64,000 nucleotides of DNA. Source: Blasia pusilla (taxonomy: Eukaryota > Marchantiophyta > Marchantiopsida > Blasiales). The stretch is from contig CM114274.1 in assembly GCA_050084515.1 (NCBI GenBank), positions 18,600,001 to 18,664,000 of the forward strand. The letters are read 5' to 3'. Positions 22,997-35,700 of this stretch are shown here, in pieces (within the stretch, counting starts at the first letter, position 1; each line of letters opens with the position of its first letter). Position numbers and translations under genes: made by a program. Below the pieces are notes generated by a model that was not told the DNA's origin, searched no databases, and was given only the letters and a program-made list of their open reading frames with translations.

Positions 22997-24139
22997 ATGG
23001 GCAATCCTGCTGGATGGTGTCCGCATGAGATTTGGCGGATGGTGCGGATGAACAAGAGAGTCTTACATAGGGATTTGCTGGAACTCATCTTAGCGCGCCT
23101 CCCGTCGACAGATCTTGCGCGAGCAGCTTGTGTTTGTAAATCGTGGCATTCGATTGTACATTCCCCTGTGTTTTTAGATAATTATGTACCGCAAGAAGCA
23201 TGGCTCTTCGTCGATGCTCGAAGGTTGATAGTGTCGCCCCTCGCTCGGAGTTTCAATATTGCTGAAGAAGCGTGGCTCTTCGTGAATGCCAGAAGGTTTG
23301 TTGTGTCACCTTTGGCCCGCGGATTCAACATCACTGAAGACTACGGCGGAAAGTTTCCTGATTGCAGCGCCGTGGATGGCACAGCCAAAGTTTCTCTAAT
23401 TGGAGCCGGAGGTATTGTGTATTCGCTCACCGGCCCTGATCAATCCAGGCTCAGTTACAAACTCCACGCTCTATCTCCTGAGTGGAAGGAAACTGCAAGA
23501 ATGCGGTATGGCAGAGATAATCCCCTGGTGGGACTGTTGAGAGATCCTGATTCCCAGTCGTATAAGATAATAGTCGGAGGTGGAGCGCTCGCAGAATCAC
23601 GGAAGGATGTTGCTGCAGTTGAAATCTATGATTCCGAGTCGGACACTTGGGAACAATGTCCAAGCCTTCCAATCAATGAGTTCTCATTCACCTTGAGAGC
23701 GCCTGCACTTTACACGACGACTGCAGTGCTCAAGAACAAATTCTATGTGAACCATCTCGGCCGAGTCTCGATTCTGGACGTTAGTAAGAAGACTTGGAGC
23801 ACGATCAACATGATCGTCGAAGGATCCAGTCCGAGGACTGTTTATGATGTAAGAAGCTCTCATCTCATTACTTGTGCTGGGCAGTTGCTGCTGATTGGGC
23901 TGCAGCAGTCCGAAGACAAAGATGTGCAATTTCGAGTGTGGAGATTGGATGAAGGAACGATGAAAGGCTTGGAGTGCACCCACGATTGCACGGGAATCGA
24001 GCCAACCTCAGTTCTCAAACTTTGGATGTCTGCTGCGAGATTTAGGCAGAAGACATCCTCGCAGCAGACATCCAACTCACAAGGTTTCGACTCTCTCGGT
24101 TTCATTCAATCTCACTTGACTCCCAGAATCTATTGCTAA
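22997..24139 (+). CDS. F-box/kelch-repeat protein (probable SCF ubiquitin-ligase substrate adaptor)
   Basis: A single uninterrupted frame of 380 codons begins at ATG 22997; an in-frame stop lies upstream at 22898, and a second ATG at codon 15 (MVRMNKRVL) is also possible. Residues about 22-62 form an F-box (HRDLLELILARLPSTDLARA, then CVCKSWHSIV), the helix that binds SKP1 in SCF ubiquitin ligases. The C-terminal half has kelch-type features, including AVEIYDSESDTWEQCPSLP near residues 205-225 and NKFYVNHLGRVSILDVSKKTW near 250-275, expected to form a beta-propeller that binds the substrate. Residues 67-114 are two tandem 24-residue copies starting EAWLFV. No intron is evident. The target is unknown. 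Family is secure, individual function is not. Confidence 0.85.
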   Translation: MGNPAGWCPHEIWRMVRMNKRVLHRDLLELILARLPSTDLARAACVCKSWHSIVHSPVFLDNYVPQEAWLFVDARRLIVSPLARSFNIAEEAWLFVNARRFVVSPLARGFNITEDYGGKFPDCSAVDGTAKVSLIGAGGIVYSLTGPDQSRLSYKLHALSPEWKETARMRYGRDNPLVGLLRDPDSQSYKIIVGGGALAESRKDVAAVEIYDSESDTWEQCPSLPINEFSFTLRAPALYTTTAVLKNKFYVNHLGRVSILDVSKKTWSTINMIVEGSSPRTVYDVRSSHLITCAGQLLLIGLQQSEDKDVQFRVWRLDEGTMKGLECTHDCTGIEPTSVLKLWMSAARFRQKTSSQQTSNSQGFDSLGFIQSHLTPRIYC

Positions 24140-26719
24140 CGTATGCCTTGGTCCTCGCGATTCAAGAGCAACCGTTTGGACGCTTTTCCGTCCAGCCACC
24201 TTCATTATTCCGCGGCCTCTGGTCTTCGATTGGTGCAGTCCAAGCACATAATTCGAGCTTCCCCGATGAACGCTTAACCTCGGCAAGCCATCTTGCTTGT
24301 GCGAAAAAGCGGTCGCGTCCATTTGGAGAAACTCGAGTCTGGATTTAGTCGGGAACATCTCATACCATCTTAAAAATTGCTCAGATTGTAACATATGCAT
24401 ATTGGTATGTGACCAACCCTTGATATAGATAGAAATTAGACTCACTAGAGCTTGAGACTAAAATAGAATTTGTTCACGACATGGAAGTGCGAGTATCTGA
24501 AAACCATGTCTTAGGCATTCCTCTTCAGTGGTGCATTGTTTGTGGGAGTAGTCCCACCACCTTCGAAACAGCTTCGGTCAGGTCAGAAAGCTTGATGGTT
24601 TAATTGCGGACTAACGTAAGATCATCTACTTTCCTACTTTAGGAAGGCTAGCCTCCATTTCTTGTACAGTGAGTGAATCAATTGTAATTCAGCGTGTGTA
24701 TATTTTAGGTGTGGTCTGGATCTCAATTCTTTTAATATGAAACATGTTCATATTCCGAGGCTCCCCTCGACTTCACCCATGGTTTTTGTGTGTATTCAGC
24801 CACGGATGTTTTAGTAAGCTCATATTCTGGCGAGCATGGTTACGGGCTGTTTTGCCTTCCCTAGTGAGATCTCCCCAGCGAACAGATTTGCGGACCTAGT
24901 TGGACGGCCGTTTACTTCTGTTTTGGTTGCTCACTTTAGATTGCAGCTTCTCTCACATGTTAAAGGGGTGGAGGAGGGTAGAGTGCGTTCCCATCACATC
25001 AATGCAGGGTCATTCCCAGAACCGACAGCGTATATTGCTGTAAACCATACCTCGTTAAAATAGACAGTCTCTCGAATCAGGCAAAGAATGATGCTTCTTT
25101 CCCCCTTCCCACAGTTCCATGTTTTGGATTCTTCTCTTACACTTCGCTCAATCTTCCTCATCCACGCTCCAGACGCTTGGAATCAAAAACTGTATATTCG
25201 CTCCTCGAGAGTCTTTATGCAAACGTTTTCACTGATCATATACAATCATGTACTGACATACTTAACTTAACCTTGGGGTGAATTTCGCACTCCACATATC
25301 GTGTCCATACGCGAACTCCATATGTTCCTGGCCTCTTCAGCTTTCCTTTCATCGTATATTACTGTCTTACAATTCCGGAATGTTGCATCTTGATACTTTC
25401 TTCGTATATCGGCGGGTTATTGCCATTTCTATTCCACAAACAAGAAATGCTTCAAGACTATTGCGTCCCTGGAAGATAGCTCTTGAAAGCTCGAGTATTG
25501 TAAAGATCTGCACAGGATCTCCAGACGCGAAACCACTTATTCTGAAACGCGGATTGCCTCACATTAATCCGTATGCACACCGTCACTTCTTGGGCCTAGA
25601 CTTTCTCAGCGCAGGACCAATCCTCCGACGCAGACAAACTAATCTTGAACGATAAACATCTTCACTGAGGTCAAATAAGATCATCATCCAACCACTTATC
25701 TCCGATAGTCAAGAGGTCGTCTGTCGGCAAAACTTCATCTGTTCAGAAACGGAAATTTCAGTTCATTACATTCCACATCCTCGTCATGACCCACCCGTAG
25801 AGTTAGTGGGTGCAGGGGTATGAGGCACTCTCACGAAGATTTATCAATACAGTTGAATCATGCAATGGCAACATACTCGGTGTTCCACAGGACGATTTCC
25901 TGTTCCGTGTGTCACTAAACAATTCCTTATATTATTTGACACGCATTTGATCCCTTTGGGGAAGGAGATAAGCTCAGTGATTGAGACGGTTGTAAGCGAG
26001 AAGTGCATCAAGTAGGCAAAGCCTATTGGCTGGTGCTTGTAACGAAATGAAAGAAAAACTACGCAATGTAGCGAATGCCAGGAGTCCATCCATACGCAGT
26101 CGTGGGCTGCATCTTCAGAGTCCCGGAACAAATTGCAGGTAGTCAGGTCAGTCAGTATTCATTCTCCAGTCCGTTTCCAAAGCTACCATCAGACTCGAAA
26201 GGGAAAAATCCACCCTTTCCTTTGCACAAATGGTCAAACCTTCATTTTATTTTTGTGATGGAAGCGTAGAAACCTCCAATTTCAGGTTCCAGAAAGATTG
26301 ACAAGCTTCTGTATGGTAAAACTCCCCATGAAGGTAACCTAAGTGTACATCTCACTACTCCCAGGGTCATCTGGTGGACTTTCCTACCGCATCTGAGTGA
26401 TATACAAATCGGTTTGCCCCTCAACCATTGCAAAAGAAATTTCCACTTTAAGAATCACAAAATTCAAACAAACTGGATAAAAGAGCAACCGTCTCAAGTT
26501 TTGTTATTTCTCGTATGACCAATGGGGTCTAAAAACAAACTTCATCATGAGGATATCCAGCCTGGGATTACCGGCTGAGACTTGAGAAAACTTGTTCCAC
26601 ACACAGAATACTCATTCCTTAAAAGGAGGGAACAAGAGACACCACGTGAATTGTAGTGTGGCAAACCATAAATATTTTAACTACATTCACACTGAATGCT
26701 TATACCAGATGATAGGGGA
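24140..26719. other. Convergent intergenic spacer between F-box gene and SEC5
   Basis: Both neighbours end toward this region, so it should hold their 3' untranslated ends. Open frames at 24836-25063, 25278-25655 and 25844-26131 have no recognisable domains and lie on both strands. No repeat was seen. Confidence 0.5.
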
Positions 26720-29700
26720 TCAATTGTTAGATATCGTCCTGCGGGAATTTCGCCTTGGATCATTTTGGAGTCTTGAGAGCCGGTCTGAAGCGCCTTTACT
26801 ACTTGTCTCACTTCCAACATCAGAACTGGCATAACCTGGATGGGGAGATAATGGAGGCAGCCCCGTGCTTAGTCTACCAGGATCAGACTCTCCCCCAAGG
26901 CTTGAACCAGAGGATTTCCGAAGATGACGGATAATGGACCCACCTGGAGCCAGTGGATGTCGCCCAATAGATGTGTGGATAGCTAGGCGCCTCCCAGCGC
27001 TTGGACTATACTCAGGTAGTGATTCTGTGAAGCATATGACATTGATCCTCGTCCTTCTCAACTCAAGAGGTAAATGATCTAGACTTATTTGAAGTGCGAT
27101 TGCCTGCAGTTCCACAGATTTTGTCAGGCTGAAGTCCATGAAGTTCAAAGATTTATATCTTCACCCTGATAATAACTTAATGAAGGGACACTTCATCCCG
27201 TCAAAGAACTGACATCAAAGAGTAGATATTCGACGACATAGTCGAATCAGATACCAGAGGGCTGATCCTTAACATGGACTGCTCCAAACCATACCACCAG
27301 TTATATTGTTGAAGGGATACCTGAATGTCTTCTCGTGACATGGGTGGAGTTGAATCCATCAAATAGGAATCTTCAGTCCCTCTGGTAGATCTTCTGCTTT
27401 GTCCTGAAATCTCTGCTTGATGAATCTCGCTCAGACTATCATGTACTTTCTCCAGAAGCATCTCACGGAGTGCTGTGGAAGCTTCTCGAGCTGCTCCGGT
27501 GAAATGTCTCTCCAGAACTGCATCTATAAAATCCAACTGCAGAGACCCAGTCTTCAAATTATCAATTCTCCTCTGAATCTAGAGTAAACATTCCAAGTTG
27601 AAGAGCACAACCAAGGACATTCTGTAAATCAACCACAAAAATGTACAAATCTCACTGTTACGATGATCCTTCAGAATAGTGAAGATTTGAGCATCTGTGA
27701 GTGAATACTCTTGAACCTTCTGTCAAGCCTAACTTGATCCTCACGGGAAAAATCTTCTGGCGTGGTCCCAGTAAAGCCTTCACACTCACCATACTTAGAG
27801 AGGGTATTCCAATGCTGATAGAAATCTTATTGCGTGCACCCACCAACAATAGTCTCTTGGTGAATGATAGTCAGACACTCACCTCCAGCATAAGTTGAGA
27901 GTAGCCATTGACATCCAATATTCGTAGAACCATAAATTTGTTCTCATTGAAAACATTCAATAGAGCCACCAACAAACCTTCCACCAGGACATTCACCACC
28001 TTGTCCAAAAAAGGTTTGGCACCAGCATAAACCTGCCAGATCAATTTAATCAATTTACTGAAAGCCATGTGAGACTAGCTGCAGTGGTAATGTTGAAAGA
28101 AGACTCAGTATAGATTGATGCACCACCTTGCAGAACATATTACCTCGGCATGAACAGCAACCAAAGGATGCAGGAGCTCCACCACATTATCTCTAATACC
28201 CTGCCACAAAAGAGGAAAAAGGATAATTGAGCGATGACTGATATATGGCACAACCAGTGGACAAAATTGAAAAACTTAGCCTTCCGCTCAGGTGGGAAGA
28301 GCAGTTTCTCCATCATAGGCTCAACCTGGCTGAGGTCGCGTAGGTAATACCCTGACATTCTGCTTGGAAGACAAAGCTAATCTCTTCAGGAACAGATACT
28401 TGGGCTCAACCTGACCAGACCTACTACACCTTTCAGAACATGGACCTACTTTATATCTAGTGTACAGATGAGCACACTTTAAGCTGAAATCTCTACATCC
28501 TGAAAAAGATCCTCACTGGCTGGCAGGTGTAACATCCGTTGTAACCCATTTTGATAGATAAGTTATAGTTGACCATCAGCGATTTTGTTTGAAATAAACA
28601 GAAGTCTGATAGCACTTAAAATTCCGCTTACTTTGATTGGCGGTGTTTGGGCCCATTGCGTAGCATCGTCAAGAAGGTAGGCTGCAGCAGCGACTCCCAC
28701 CATTGCAGCCTGGGACATATGATGTGACCCCATCAAAATCACCCACTCATTTAAAATCTCTAGCTGCCCTTGTGTACAAAGATTTGGTTTTCATGCCCAA
28801 TACTGACATACTCTTTTTAACTTTCCAGGGACTAACATTCAAAGACACAACAACCAGAAATAGATGCGATCTTCTCGTATGAAACTTTTGGATCCCCACG
28901 GACAACAAATCAATGGTTTCATTCACTCTTCTCTGCAGCAAAAGAGAGATTAGATCTACAGATGAAATATCACAGGATAAATTCACCTTAGCAAAGTTAT
29001 AATGTTGCAGAAGCTTCTCTTCCAATGTGGTCAGGGCTTTTCCTGCTTCTTCTGTTGTTGATATACTAGTATCATCAGGTGTTCTTCCCTGTGTTGCTGG
29101 ATGTGTGCTATTGTAGACCCATTCGATCATAGACAAACCAACTCTCCAATAAGTGAAACTTAAGGCAAAAATTGGAGAACACAAACATGAAACCCATGAA
29201 ACTAATATCGACCTGGAGGTGGTCAATGAAGGACTTGGTCATAAGCAGACAAAAAGTGCCTTCAGAGGATCGTCTGATACAATGAGTGTTTTTGAATTAG
29301 GTTGTGGGACGCCTAACATTATGCTTCCATAACAAGGAAATCGTAGTAAATTTCCAAAACTGGAAGTCACTGATTGGCATATCACCTTCCATAGCCACTC
29401 ATTGTAAAACGCTTACCTGGAATAGGTCCAAACATGTTGATACTTTTGACTCAATTCAGGTAGAAGTGATATCTTGCAGTAAGCAGTATTGCTTAGTACC
29501 ATAAGCAATTTTTGATGAAAGTTGGTGACTTCAGTGCCAGCAATAAGACCCATGAACTTATCTTCTCCCGTGTTGGGTTGTCCATTCTCAACGCCTGTTT
29601 GTTCTTCTTGTGGTAGGTTCTGAGACATCTCTTCTGTCAATTTATCCAAACAGTCTACAAAAGCAGGAATGGAAAATACAAGTGCTGTAAGGAAATAAAG

Positions 29701-32700
29701 GTTAACCAAGGTCAATCAGGTAAAGTTCAACTCTATGGTGCATGAATGCAAGTCCAGATGCACAGAGCATTCAGACAACAACAACAAATTTGGAAGTAAA
29801 CTGACAAGGATTCTAGTAGAGACTACCAAAGCTAATAGCTGTAAGGTTATACAAGATTCTTATCAGACCAAATAAGCTATAGATAGCATCTCGGGTGGAT
29901 GGACAGGTAACTGTTCATGCCAATACAAGGCAGAAACAATGCAATTGACAACAGTAGATCACACAGAAGATAGACCTACCAGCAAGGTCAAGGAAACAAT
30001 CGACAAATGTGAGCCTCACATTATCCTGCATTTGATGTACTTGCACTGATAGATCATCATGAAGTTCAGTGCTCTTGCTTGTTAATCTCTGAATCATCCT
30101 GTATTTAGATGTTAGCCTCACATTAGCCCTAAATGAGCGGTAAAATCATGGCACACATCAAAATGATGAGAATCCACACCCTTATCAACACACACCTACC
30201 TGACCAGTGAGTCAATAGCTGTCAGTGCCTACTTGCCACTTGCAAGATTCAGATTTGTATCTACTTGCAAGATGTACGTTTCTAAAAGTAGACAAAAAAG
30301 AAACTGAAAATTTGAAGGAATTCTATACTGCATAAAACTTTGTTCTCAACGGCAGCTTTCATGAGATAATCAAGATAAAGTTCTCTGGTCTGCTCCCGAG
30401 AATCTTGTTACTGATTAGCTTCAAATGTTGTCCAAATCAGGATTCATCTGTCCTAAGAGAGGTCAACACCTATGTCAGAAAAAGTAGCATTTTTGTAGGA
30501 TTTGAGCCCATGGGCTTCTCCTAGACCAATGGCCACAGTTTGTCCCGCACTATGTTCTGTTTCTTAGTGTCCTTTCATAACCTCTTAATTGATTCATCTA
30601 ACTTCTAAAGACAGGATACGCAAACGTGCTTCCAACCTTTACTCAACAATAATAGATAATTTACTAAAAATCTAAAACAAGATATTTGTATCAGGACATA
30701 CTCTGCCATGTGTTCCATAGTCAGGACCAGCATGTCGCGGAATCTCAAAGGTAGAGCAGATATTGCATAAGGTGAACCACCACGCTCAATTGTTGGCACA
30801 GGTATCCAGTCCTCTTCTTGGACAAGCGCTGCAGTGGCTCCTCGCATCAGTTGGCAGAGACGTAGAACAAACACTTTTGTGACCTCGGTCCGTAAGACCA
30901 AAAGCGCTTGCACTGCCATTGGTCACAAATTCTTTTAGCCATGAGTAACCAAAACATCAGGAGATTCTCTTTCAATTACTATCAGACTCAAGAAGTAGGG
31001 ATCACGCTTCATCATACATTTCCTATATGAGCTAGTGGCCAACTCAAAACTTTTAAATCTGATACTCAGAAGGTGCCAGACAATATGTTGATTTAAAGAG
31101 TGTAACAATTAGAAACACCATGTGTAACACAAAGAGCTGACATTGAAGTGGAAGCTATAAAAAGAAACCATGACTGATAGACTGTCATGTACCACAATCC
31201 ACAAAGAATGGACAAGGTGAAAACTAATTTAGCCAATGGAACAGCAAATTTTGATATTGAAAGGCGCTTAAGTTAACAACATATTGCAAAAGTCTGATAA
31301 CTCCAAGGATGAATAACAGTGTGATGTGGCATTGGCAATATCATTGTGATCACATTGTCACTCATAACGGAACACTCACCAGCACTCTTAGGTGCACAGT
31401 CCTTGTCTTGTAAAGCTACACAAGCCTTTGAAATCTCCATGAGAGCTTCTCGCATGTATGGGCGAAGCACATTTGCCTCAGCCAGGGCGATGAAAGCATT
31501 TTGTACCTGTTACCATTACATCGACTGACATGCTTGTAAGGAAACAATTAGTTAAGGAATGCAATAACACTACAACAATTGTGTAGCAAATACTTTTGGC
31601 AGAAGGAAAGAGGAGGAGGATGAGACCTAACTCATTGCATTTACAAAACTATCATCCCAGTAGTACAACTCTTGCAAGAATTCTTTCCATGAATCCTCTC
31701 CTACCTTGGTCTCATACAGAGATATAATGCAGTGTACCATAGTTACCACCTCCTCCACTGAATGTGTGGTATACTTTGAGTCTGGGTGTTCTTCGTATGG
31801 ATAAAGTAAGGCCTCATTATTACCAGCCAAACTTGATCGGCCATTTACAGAACCAGGCTGTGACACCTGCAATACAAGATGCAGTGACAGCTGTTGGTCT
31901 ATATACTTATTCAATCCCCTCAATGTAACAATTGCAATTAAACATAGTGTGAATCTATGTCAGGAAGAGGAGAGATGAAGAGGAATTTCATACTTTGGCA
32001 AACTTGCCACTGAAAATGGAGAGAGCAAGCCTCCAAAAGTTGGGAACATGCTGCACAATGACTGCCGTCAGCCTTCGGATAAGCCGTCCTAGTAGGGCAT
32101 CTGACTCTTCTCCTGTTGAATCCTTCAAGTGGCTTTCCCCAACCTCCTTGTCTTGATCTCCCAGGAGAAGATTGAAATCCACTTCAGACTGTAAGCAAAA
32201 GTAGAATTATTAATGTTCAAATTAGCAGATATAGAAGATATCTCCTCTCCACAATCCTCTCCTGTGCAGATACTAAACTATTTTGGGACAAAAGTATAAA
32301 ATGAATCTCCTGTGACAAACGCACACAAAACGCAGAAAAGACACTAGGACCCATCTGACATAAACATCTAAACAAGTTACTGTCAGCAATTAATGTAGCA
32401 TTACAATTGACAGACCCTGGTGTGGTGGGGATCTCAGAATCTTCACGTACAGCTTTGTTGGACTCACGCTGCAACTGCTTCCACCTGGCATCAGACTGTA
32501 CTTTCTCCCGCACCCGACCTTGTAAAGCATCCATGCGTGCTTCATGCTCCAGAGAGCATCCTTCAAGAAGACCCCGAATCCTGCGATCCTGCCAGAGAAG
32601 AAGCACATCAATAGTTGCATTTGTTAGAGGGTAAAGATCGGCAAGTTGCAATGTCACTACATCTATACATCACATATTTTAATAAGCCAGCATAACATGG

Positions 32701-35700
32701 TGTGAAAAAACTATTCTCTGATGCCAGCTATGGAATGGAAAGAAATAGATTTGCATCCACAAAGAACATGGATAAGGGGACAGACAATCCACCAGGTGAA
32801 GATTGACAAGTTGCAAAGTCACAGCATCTATACATCACATATTTTAATAAGCCAGTATAAAATGGTGTGAAAAAACGGTTCTCTGCTGCCTGCTATGGAA
32901 TGGAAAGAAGTAGATTTACATCCACAAAGAACATGGGTAAGGGGACAGACAATCCCCGAGGCTGACTCCGAACACATTACATCAGCAGAGCAGACTCAGT
33001 CCTTCCACTCCATCTAATCTAAATTTATCCCAAGTCGTCATCTCTAAGCTGTTTAGGAAACTCTAATCTCTACAACGAAGGCTTCTAGGTTAGCATCGGA
33101 CAATTAAAATACCACAGCATGTCCTTCATCTCCTACAGAATCAAAACTAAGCCCCTATTCCGCAAACACGAGTGAGAAGATTCTAAATTCGACTCTCAGC
33201 AGTTCTTGTAGTAAGTCATTCACCTGAATACTGAGATAATGCCAGACAGGATCAGAATCTGGTTCAAGTTCAAGCAAAAGGCGTATAGTATTCTCCAGCT
33301 GCACACGCCAACTGCAATCGTCAGTATCCCTTGGACTCGAAATTTAGCAAGCCCTATTGTAGTTGATCAGAAAGAAACTTAAAAGAAGATATGAAACAAG
33401 CCTAGCCAGAAGGGTTTGTCTCTTGCTTGTGCAGTTTCAACGTTGGGATTTTCCATGGTTTTGTACAACATATCCTTGAACTCTTGCACAATCTTATCCA
33501 CCTCTTCCAGCACCCTGCTTAATATCCCAACCTACAATACACACGAACGAGAACTATCAGTACAGAATCCTCAGTACATAAGAACACAAAATTGAATAAG
33601 CTATGATGCCAGCTTTAAGTTCCAGTATCTTTCACTCAAGACATTGTCAGCGAAGTCCTTGGATAACCCTAGAACACAACTCTAACAAATACGTTTCTTG
33701 ACCACCAACCAGATACCTTTCTACTGTTATTGACAAATATTTAAAACTCTACCTGATTTTTTTCATTAAGATTAACGAACTTCAGTGACATCCTGCAATA
33801 CTTTCAGAAATCCTGCAAAGGGGCAAAGATTATATATGATTTACATACATGAGTATATTGCACCAAAGACTTGGCCTTTTTGTACTCTCGGATAGCCAAG
33901 TCATACTCCCCCTTAATTATGCTGCTCCTGATTATGCTGGGCAAATTGAAGAGTGTACGGAAGCGCTGGAGCATTCCCTGCACTGAACGTATACGCTCTG
34001 CCTGTGCCTGTGAAAAAAGTAGAACTGCAATTCTTCAGCTGCAATATATAGTCTGACTATACAACTGGTTACCACAGGCAGAGATGAAGCCGCTCAAAGT
34101 AGGCTTGATGGCTGGATAGGGTCGAGAATTCGATCCTAAAACTGAGAATTCGACTAGTTTACAACCAACCTGTCGCTCCAACAAGGGTCCAAAAGCTCGC
34201 TTTGCCACAGCATCTACACTTTGGATTGCATCACTGAGATGAACAGTTCCAGCACCTTCAGGATCAGCTTCAATCTGTTGCAATTTTGAATGTATGTCTG
34301 CAGATGACACAACAAACATAAGTAATCCTTCGTAAACTCCACCACATAACAGGTTCATTTAGACAGCATTATCAAATGTTACTGAAAAAAAAATGCATCC
34401 ACCAAGACCAAATGCCAGAGAGCAGTCAACACCACAACCAAGTGAGCTGCACAAGGAGAACGAAGCAAGTGGTAACCATTTTCCAAGTTATGCAAAAGAA
34501 AAACATTCTAGAACGCTTTCAGAATCATCCACCCACCATGTTTCAGATGAAACACCTCCATTAGGTGAAAATCTCTACTCCTAATTCACTACCACAAGGC
34601 CCTTCATTTTCTGAAAGCGACTGAAAGTAGCAGAAATAGGATGATGAGAAACAATGAACACTAGTATCCAGACACCCAATTTGAGTCCCAACTTTGGTAT
34701 CTACCAACAATTTAACCATCTCAAAGTCATTCTCATGAAAAGAATGTCCCAAAAAAGTCTATAAGAATGCTCAAAGCCTAGACTGACCAGAATTCATCCA
34801 AAGCCCTCATGATAACTAATTTGGTGATCACTCAGCCACAGACTAAAGATGCAATCACCGTAAATAGAAAGAACATGACAGAACCAAAGATACGGTGGAA
34901 GTGTAAGTCCATGACATTTACCATCTATAGTGTTTTTACAAGATATAAAACAGTCGAAGTTTTCTTTGACAAGCTTCTTGAGTTGATCTTTGCGATTTTG
35001 AAGATTTGCCTTGAGCGCACCCTCTCCAGCTTCCAGTTCTGAAGCACTGGTATTTTGGTGTATCCTTGCTAGAAAAAACTTTGGATCAAAGTTTTCGGAG
35101 TGATACATGACCTTCTCTGCACAAATCCGGAATCTAAACCATGAGGGTATTCATGAAATCCACAGCCAGATCTCAGCTAGCATCACTTCCTCGAGTGAAA
35201 TGCACCAATGTGAACAATCACATCTGCCCATGTGTGCACAGATTACTTCTAATTGTGTACAGCATTGCAATTGTCTCAGTCAGATGCCATGACTAAGCCA
35301 AGAAAGGCATTTCTGTATGTTCAATACTGCACTTATTTGCGGCTGCACCAATACCATATCATACCTTAGCAAAACACCTGTACTGACATGAGAGCATTAT
35401 TTCACATGGAAAAACACAACCTTAGATTGAAATGTGTGAGACAATCAAAAGAGCCAAACCTCTTGATCCTGCATCTCGAACTACATGAGGCTCTTCCTGT
35501 GAGACTTGGTAGTCAGAGACCTTTCGCCTGCTTGACTGTGACATAGCTGGAGAAGTTTCTCCACTGTCTCTCACAAGAGTGAGAGTTTTTAAGTTAATGG
35601 GTCTGCGGCGCATATCATCATAGGTGAGTTGGTGACTGTCAAAGTGGATAAGAACCCCTCTCCTCTCCCGCTGGTCTCGACCTTCGGGCCTCGAAATATA

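Noticed and set aside
28747-28940. Possible SEC5 exon reading RRVNETIDLLSVGIQK after a CAG acceptor
   Set aside because: The exon at 28709-28632 (AAMVGVAAAAYLLDD) joins exon 16 in phase and matches SEC5; including the extra piece breaks that continuity. It is intron.
32217-32450. Extension of SEC5 exon 9 to the end of its open frame
   Set aside because: A strong GTACGT donor at 32450 joins in phase to the exon at 32188; the extension does not resemble SEC5.
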